Shown here piece by piece: positions 59,339-64,000 of a stretch of 64,000 nucleotides of DNA; the first letter of the stretch is position 1; each line of letters starts with the position of its first letter. The stretch is from Clostridium fallax (GTDB lineage Bacteria > Bacillota > Clostridia > Clostridiales > Clostridiaceae). The position numbers and the translations under genes are program-made. The notes under the pieces were generated by a model. The model searched no databases and was not told the origin of the DNA. It saw nothing but the letters and a program-made list of their open reading frames with translations. The stretch spans positions 54,858-118,857 of the forward strand of contig NZ_FQVM01000007.1 in the NCBI RefSeq assembly GCF_900129365.1, in the 5' to 3' direction.

Positions 59339-60853
59339 CTATGCTTCACTTAAGAACATCTTCTTGAATTCTACAAGAGCATCTTCAAGAGATGATTTTA
59401 TTTCATCTGTTAGAACTTTTTGTTCTATAATTGCTTTACCAACTTCTCTATGATGAGTATCCATAAATTCTAAGAATTTTCTTTCGAATCTCTTGATGTC
59501 ATTTACGCTTATGTCTGATAAGAAATCATTAACTGCAGCGTATAGAATCATAACTTGTTTTTCTACATCCATTGGTACGAATTGGTCTTGCTTTAATACT
59601 TCAACCATTCTCTTACCTTTTTCAAGTCTTCTTAATGTATCCTTATCAAGATCTGATCCAAATTGAGCAAATGCTGCTAATTCTCTATATTGTGCAAGTT
59701 CTAGTCTTAAAGTACCTGAAACTTGTTTCATTGCTTTAATTTGAGCATTACCACCAACTCTTGATACTGATATACCGGCATTAACTGCTGGTCTTTGTCC
59801 TGCGTAGAATAATTCTGACTCTAGGAATATCTGTCCATCTGTTATTGATATAACGTTAGTTGGGATATAAGCTGTAACGTCTCCTGCAAGTGTTTCTATT
59901 ATTGGTAAAGCTGTTAAAGATCCTCCACCATTTTCTTTAGAAAGCTTTGCAGCTCTTTCTAATAATCTTGAGTGAATATAGAAAACATCTCCAGGATACG
60001 CCTCTCTGCCTGGCGGTCTTCTTAATAATAGTGACATTGTTCTATAAGCAACAGCGTGCTTTGATAAATCATCATATACTATTAATACATTTTTACCTTT
60101 ATGCATGAAATATTCACCCATTGAACATCCTGCATATGGAGCTATGTATTGTAATGGAGCACTTTCTGATGCAGTAGCTGCAACTACTATTGTATAATCC
60201 ATTGCGCCCATTTCTGTTAAAGTATTTACTATATGAGCAACAGTTGATTGTTTTTGACCTATTGCAACATATATACATACAACATCCTTACCTTTTTGGT
60301 TGATTATTGTATCTAAAGTAATAGCTGTCTTACCTGTTTGTCTATCCCCTATTATAAGCTCTCTTTGACCTCTTCCTATTGGAATCATTGAGTCAATAGC
60401 TTTAATACCTGTTTGTAATGGTTCATTAACTGAGCTTCTTTCTAGAATGCTTGGAGCATGAACTTCTATAGGTCTAAATCCATCATTAGCTATTGGACCT
60501 TTACCGTCTATAGGATTACCTAATGAATCTACAACTCTACCTATCATAGCATCTCCAACTGGCACTTCAACTATCTTACCAGTTCTTTTAACTATGTCTC
60601 CTTCCTTGATTCCTTCTTCTGAACCAAGTAAAACGCATCCGACATTGTCTTGCTCAAGGTTTAATGCCATACCATAAACATCATTTGGGAATTCAAGTAA
60701 TTCACCTTCCATACATTCATCAAGTCCGTATACTCTGGCAACACCATCACCAACTTGAATTATTGTACCTGAGTCAACAGTTTTTATTTGCTTCTCATAC
60801 TTTTGAATTTCGTTTTTGATTATAGAAGTAATTTCTTCTGGTTTGATATTCAT
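59339..60853 (-). CDS. atpA: ATP synthase alpha subunit
   Basis: The 504-residue regulatory nucleotide-binding subunit of F1 has Walker A GDRQTGKT, ALPIIETLAGDVTAYIPTNV and the arginine finger region in PAVNAGISVSRVGG. The N-terminal beta-barrel and C-terminal helices are complete. AGAGGTGAAA precedes the ATG. It lies between atpH and atpG. Confidence 0.98.
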   Translation of the reverse strand: MNIKPEEITSIIKNEIQKYEKQIKTVDSGTIIQVGDGVARVYGLDECMEGELLEFPNDVYGMALNLEQDNVGCVLLGSEEGIKEGDIVKRTGKIVEVPVGDAMIGRVVDSLGNPIDGKGPIANDGFRPIEVHAPSILERSSVNEPLQTGIKAIDSMIPIGRGQRELIIGDRQTGKTAITLDTIINQKGKDVVCIYVAIGQKQSTVAHIVNTLTEMGAMDYTIVVAATASESAPLQYIAPYAGCSMGEYFMHKGKNVLIVYDDLSKHAVAYRTMSLLLRRPPGREAYPGDVFYIHSRLLERAAKLSKENGGGSLTALPIIETLAGDVTAYIPTNVISITDGQIFLESELFYAGQRPAVNAGISVSRVGGNAQIKAMKQVSGTLRLELAQYRELAAFAQFGSDLDKDTLRRLEKGKRMVEVLKQDQFVPMDVEKQVMILYAAVNDFLSDISVNDIKRFERKFLEFMDTHHREVGKAIIEQKVLTDEIKSSLEDALVEFKKMFLSEA

Positions 60854-60863
60854 GGTTTCACCT

Positions 60864-61403
60864 CTATTCTCTCTTAAGCATTAAGGCCTTCATCTCGTCA
60901 AGTTTTGACTTTATTGTTCCATCAATAACATCATTACCAACTCTAACGTAGAGTCCACCTATTATACTTTTATCGATTTCTTGCTCTAGTATTATCTTCT
61001 TGTCATATTTCGCTTCTAGTTTAGATTTTAATTTAGAAAGCTCTTCATCAGTTAGTGGAATAACACTTTTTATATTAGCTACTAAAGTATTATTTCTATC
61101 TAAATGAATTTTCTCCATTTGATCTAACTTTTCTCTTAGATAAAGAATTCTATCTTTTTCTATTAATATGATTAAGAATGATAATAATTCATCATCTATT
61201 TTTCCCTTAAAAATCTCAACGAATGTTTTCTTCTTTTTTTTAGTACTTATTTGAGGATGTTTAATAACCTCGTAAAAGTCCTTGTTGTTATCAATAAGGT
61301 CACAAATTTCTCTTAAATCTTGAAGGTATTCTTCTACTTTGCCTTTTTCTTCAGCCGCTTGATAAAGTGCTAGCGCATACCTACGGTCTAAATATTCATA
61401 CAT
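60864..61403 (-). CDS. atpH: ATP synthase delta subunit
   Basis: The 179-residue peripheral-stalk protein links F1 alpha to the b subunits. The N-terminal six-helix domain (YLDRRYALALYQAAEEKGK) and the C-terminal signature (KIILEQEIDKSIIGGLYVRVGNDVIDGTI) are both typical. It starts 2 nt from the atpF stop, an operon arrangement consistent with translational coupling. Confidence 0.95.
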   Translation of the reverse strand: MYEYLDRRYALALYQAAEEKGKVEEYLQDLREICDLIDNNKDFYEVIKHPQISTKKKKKTFVEIFKGKIDDELLSFLIILIEKDRILYLREKLDQMEKIHLDRNNTLVANIKSVIPLTDEELSKLKSKLEAKYDKKIILEQEIDKSIIGGLYVRVGNDVIDGTIKSKLDEMKALMLKRE

Positions 61404-61405
61404 AC

Positions 61406-61888
61406 TTAAATACCTACCTTACTAATGTAATCATTGATAAGCTTTCTATGCTTTTCTTCATCAATGGATTCTTCAAGAGCCTTAGCTGAAAGCATTAATG
61501 CAAGATCAACTGCTTGTTTTTTAACTTCATCTTCAGCCTTAGCCTTTTCTCTATTGATTTCAACCTTAGATCTTTCTAATATAGCATGAGCTTCTTTATT
61601 AGCATCTTCAACTATCTCTTGATAGATTTTCTCTGCTTTTTTCTTCTCTTTTTCTTTTATTGCTTTACCTTCTTGTTTTGCAGATTTTAAGATTCTTTCA
61701 TTTTCTAAAAGCATCATTCTAGCTTTTTCTGCATCTTCATCTGCTTCAAGAAGCTTATTTTCGATAGATTCTTGTCTGTCATTAACAACTTTTTTAACCT
61801 TATCAAAAAAGAAATGTCTTAATATTGCATATAAAATTATAAAGTTAAGTATCGCCGCTAGTATAGTTAAAAAATTTATTGATTCCAT
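61406..61888 (-). CDS. atpF: ATP synthase b subunit
   Basis: The 160-residue subunit has one N-terminal membrane helix (LTILAAILNFIILYAIL), then a long charged coiled coil forming the outer stalk. The length is normal for clostridial b subunits. It lies between atpE and atpH. The 78-bp gap before it contains a small GC-richer TCCCTTCGGAG hairpin-like run. Confidence 0.95.
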   Translation of the reverse strand: MESINFLTILAAILNFIILYAILRHFFFDKVKKVVNDRQESIENKLLEADEDAEKARMMLLENERILKSAKQEGKAIKEKEKKKAEKIYQEIVEDANKEAHAILERSKVEINREKAKAEDEVKKQAVDLALMLSAKALEESIDEEKHRKLINDYISKVGI

Positions 61889-61966
61889 TTACTATCTCTG
61901 ACCTCCCTTCGGAGTCATATAACTCATCATTATTTGAAATAACCCTTAAAATCTAAAACCTAGATT

Positions 61967-62188
61967 TTATTTATAAACGAATATTAATAGTATTGAAACT
62001 AGTAATCCGTAAATAGCTGTTGCTTCTGCGAAACCTGCACCTATAAGTAATGTAGTTGTAATTTTACCTGTTTGCTCTGGTTGTCTTGAAACTCCTTCAC
62101 AAGCTTTACCAGTTGCAACACCTATACCTATACCTGCTCCTAGTCCACATAGTACTGCTATTCCAGCACCTAACGCTTTCATATCCAT
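61967..62188 (-). CDS. atpE: ATP synthase c subunit (proton type by its binding residues)
   Basis: A 73-residue hairpin of two membrane helices with the polar loop GVSRQPEQTG. The ion-binding carboxylate is Glu55 in AGFAEATAIYG. Relative to the Na+-binding c ring of Ilyobacter, the Gln32 position is Ile22 and the Ser66 position is Ala56, so the sodium ligands are not kept and proton coupling is expected. AAGGAGG precedes the ATG. Expression above its neighbours is likely because the ring needs many copies. Confidence 0.96.
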   Translation of the reverse strand: MDMKALGAGIAVLCGLGAGIGIGVATGKACEGVSRQPEQTGKITTTLLIGAGFAEATAIYGLLVSILLIFVYK

Positions 62189-62214
62189 AATAAAATGCCT
62201 CCTTAAATTTTATT

Positions 62215-62904
62215 TTAGTGTTCTGCTACAGTTTTAATATTTATCATTGTCAACATTAAAAAGATGACCATTTGTATCGTACCATCAAAGATATCAAAAT
62301 ATGCATGGAATGGTACTGGGATACCTAATTCTGCAAACCATGTTAAATTACCTAATCCTTGATAGATTAAGTCAATTAATATTGTTGCTGCAAAAATATT
62401 ACCGAAAAGTCTTAAGCTTAATGAAACTAAAAACATAACTCTTTCAATAACATTTAAAGGCAACATAAGAATTGATGGATGTGCAAATCCTCCAAAATAG
62501 CCTCCAATCCCCACTTTCTTAATAGCATTTGCTTGAACTAGTACAAAGCTTATTATAGCTAAGCCTAATGCTACATTATAACTTTGAGTAGGTGGCTGAA
62601 CGCCCACTAATCCAGTAAGATTCAATATTAGAAGGTATACTGCTAATGTTCCTATAAAAGGTACATAACTCATATATTCTTCTCCCATTGTATTTCTAAC
62701 TACATTAGTTACGGCATCATAAAAAGCTTCTACTATTGTTTGCTTTTTATCTGGTACCTTTTTAAGGTTCCTAGTAGAAAATACCGCAAGTAATATTAGG
62801 AGAATCATTACTACCCACTGAACTACAAGTCCACTAGTAATATCGAAAGTGAGATTACCTATTGGTATGGAAAAAATAGGTTCTACTGGTTCCACCTTAA
62901 TCAC
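62215..62904 (-). CDS. atpB: ATP synthase a subunit
   Basis: The 229-residue membrane stator contains the half-channels. The essential Arg of helix 4 is in SLSLRLFGNIFAATIL, and the late helix has IFDGTIQMVIFLMLTMINIKTVAEH. About five or six helices are predicted. Its start overlaps the 3' end of atpI by 8 nt. AGAGAGGAAG precedes the ATG. Confidence 0.96.
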   Translation of the reverse strand: MIKVEPVEPIFSIPIGNLTFDITSGLVVQWVVMILLILLAVFSTRNLKKVPDKKQTIVEAFYDAVTNVVRNTMGEEYMSYVPFIGTLAVYLLILNLTGLVGVQPPTQSYNVALGLAIISFVLVQANAIKKVGIGGYFGGFAHPSILMLPLNVIERVMFLVSLSLRLFGNIFAATILIDLIYQGLGNLTWFAELGIPVPFHAYFDIFDGTIQMVIFLMLTMINIKTVAEH

Positions 62905-63262
62905 TTCCTCTCTTTTTTTTAAACCAATATAATGTTAGCGATACGAAATAAAAGATAAATCCAAAAATATAAGCTAACAATGAATGAATATTTTTAGAAA
63001 AGGGAAGGGCAATTAATGCTATTATAGTAATTCTAATTAAAAAGCAAAGTCCCATTAAAAAGGGTGCTCCTTTAAAACTTACTACCCAATAGGTTATAAA
63101 GCCACTTACCACAAAATTGATTGAAGAAATAATTATTCCTACAAAAAATGCAATTGAGGTATATTTATTAAGAAATAACATTAATATTAATGTTATTAAA
63201 CTTCCTAGTATCAAATTGATCTTTGTTACCCCAAACACTAGTTGTTTCATGGATTTTTCCAT
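62897..63262 (-). CDS. atpI: ATP synthase protein I-like membrane protein
   Basis: A 121-residue protein with four predicted membrane helices, at the head of the atp operon. AtpI proteins help assemble the c ring in some bacteria and are not essential. The sequence is divergent, as usual for this family, so the call rests on position, size and topology. It overlaps atpB by 8 nt. AAGGAG precedes the ATG. Confidence 0.82.
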   Translation of the reverse strand: MEKSMKQLVFGVTKINLILGSLITLILMLFLNKYTSIAFFVGIIISSINFVVSGFITYWVVSFKGAPFLMGLCFLIRITIIALIALPFSKNIHSLLAYIFGFIFYFVSLTLYWFKKKRGSD

Positions 63263-64000
63263 TGTTTTTTCTCCTTAACTCGAGCATGTATACATTATAG
63301 TACCGTATATTTTTTTTATAAACTTTGAAATTTCTTCAAAAAAAATCACATTAACCTCTTTTTAGCTATTTATCTTGTTTTTTTTATAAAATCCCTCTCT
63401 TATCTGCGTAATATGCACTTTTTCACTATTTTTAACAGTTTGAAATCCCATTATTCATTTTTCATACAATTCATATAATTATATTATTTATATCAATTAT
63501 CCTTGTAAATGTTGTCAGACCATTTTTGTCTACATATTTATTTAGTATTTTATTTAATTCCATTTAAATTTAATCTTATTTAAATGAATAATATTTTTCT
63601 TATTTATATACAATTGAATTTTTATTTTTATATTTATGCAAAAATTTAACGATTTTTTTACTGCTTAGTATAAAAAAACTCTCGAAACCTCTATTTTCAG
63701 CATCTCTAGCCATATAATAAGGTAATACTTACTTTATTGCTTATTGATTTTTTTGAATAATTCATATGGTTTTACTTTCATAGTAATCATTTTTTTGTAA
63801 TTTTTTGTTGTTTTTTGTATTGCATTGAAAAACTTTTTTATAATTATTATTGTAAAAATTTTGTAATTAATTGAAAATCATTTGAATTTTACATAATTAA
63901 ATTCATAAAAATTCAATTTTTTATATTATTTTTTAATATAATGATAGAAAACTTCCTATTTAGGATTTAAATTCTTACTTAGTATACCCTTAAAATTAAC
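63263..64000. other. Gene-free upstream region of the atp operon
   Basis: About 740 bp of very AT-rich sequence without a credible gene on either strand. A TATAAT on the minus strand (plus 63294-63299) about 35 bp before atpI is the best promoter -10 candidate; its -35 region (TTTATA-like) is weak. I see no riboswitch, tRNA or strong hairpin. The next gene must lie beyond the window edge. Confidence 0.6.

Noticed and set aside
59400..59420. Second SOS-like site GAAC..GTTC
   Set aside because: The spacer is five bases rather than four and it lies inside atpA coding sequence.
63300..64000. Hidden gene or riboswitch ahead of the atp operon
   Set aside because: All frames are short and broken, and no conserved aptamer blocks or strong stems were found.

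Overview
The window is very AT-rich and densely coded. It carries endospore genes (alpha/beta SASP, spoIIID, spoIIQ, spoIID, yyaC, a raiA-type RNA), a clostridial-style F-type ATPase operon and Gram-positive Shine-Dalgarno sites. This fits a Clostridium sensu stricto chromosome. Codon use and gene content resemble C. perfringens or C. baratii, but that species-level guess comes from memory and was not tested.

Layout. 1-6.6 kb: the 3' end of pyruvate kinase, an M3 oligopeptidase, a small membrane protein, an S1-domain protein, then a plus-strand three-gene unit (Ser-rich secreted/anchored protein with an apparent AUU start, PspA/IM30, Cys-rich protein). 6.7-9.8 kb: a csoR-copA-copZ copper-efflux unit with a clear operator. 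10-21 kb: an accessory stretch with a CBS protein, a DEDD exonuclease with a zinc ribbon, a fusion of an SF1-helicase-like domain to a LexA-type autoprotease, a degenerate M28 peptidase, a GmrSD-like DUF262/DUF1524 protein, a membrane MutS-like ATPase, a zinc-binding lipoprotein behind a palindromic operator, and an S41 protease. 21-25 kb: yhaO-yhaN (SbcDC-like) behind a LexA box. 25-29 kb: a SASP, a polysaccharide deacetylase, two tRNA-Trp genes, a CBS-ACT protein and a ZnuA-like protein that has lost its metal ligands.

29-47 kb: tsaE-tsaB-rimI, an FMN-riboswitch-controlled ribU, tex, an intact M28 peptidase, then the conserved minus-strand series recD2 / comFA-like / comFC / raiA RNA / hpf / secA / prfB (with a programmed frameshift), and nagA and metK (SAM-I riboswitch). 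47.4-48.2 kb: eight tRNA genes in a repeating Thr-Tyr-Val pattern. 48.4-56.3 kb: a TtcA-like protein, yyaC and the sporulation/cell-wall series murA, spoIID, spoIIQ, spoIIID, mbl with a YwmB-like gene. 56.6-63.3 kb: the complete atpIBEFHAGDC operon, then about 740 bp without a gene.

Most of the window is core genome. The best candidates for little-described biology are the helicase-like/LexA-protease fusion with its M28-like partner, the AUU-started Ser-rich/PspA/Cys-rich operon, the raiA RNA between comFC and hpf, the ligand-less ZnuA paralogue, the degenerate ComFA-like protein and the solitary DUF262 protein. Several genes use UUG starts (yhaO, spoIIID, yyaC and the DUF262 gene). Start sites given here were moved wherever a Shine-Dalgarno site supports a different codon.
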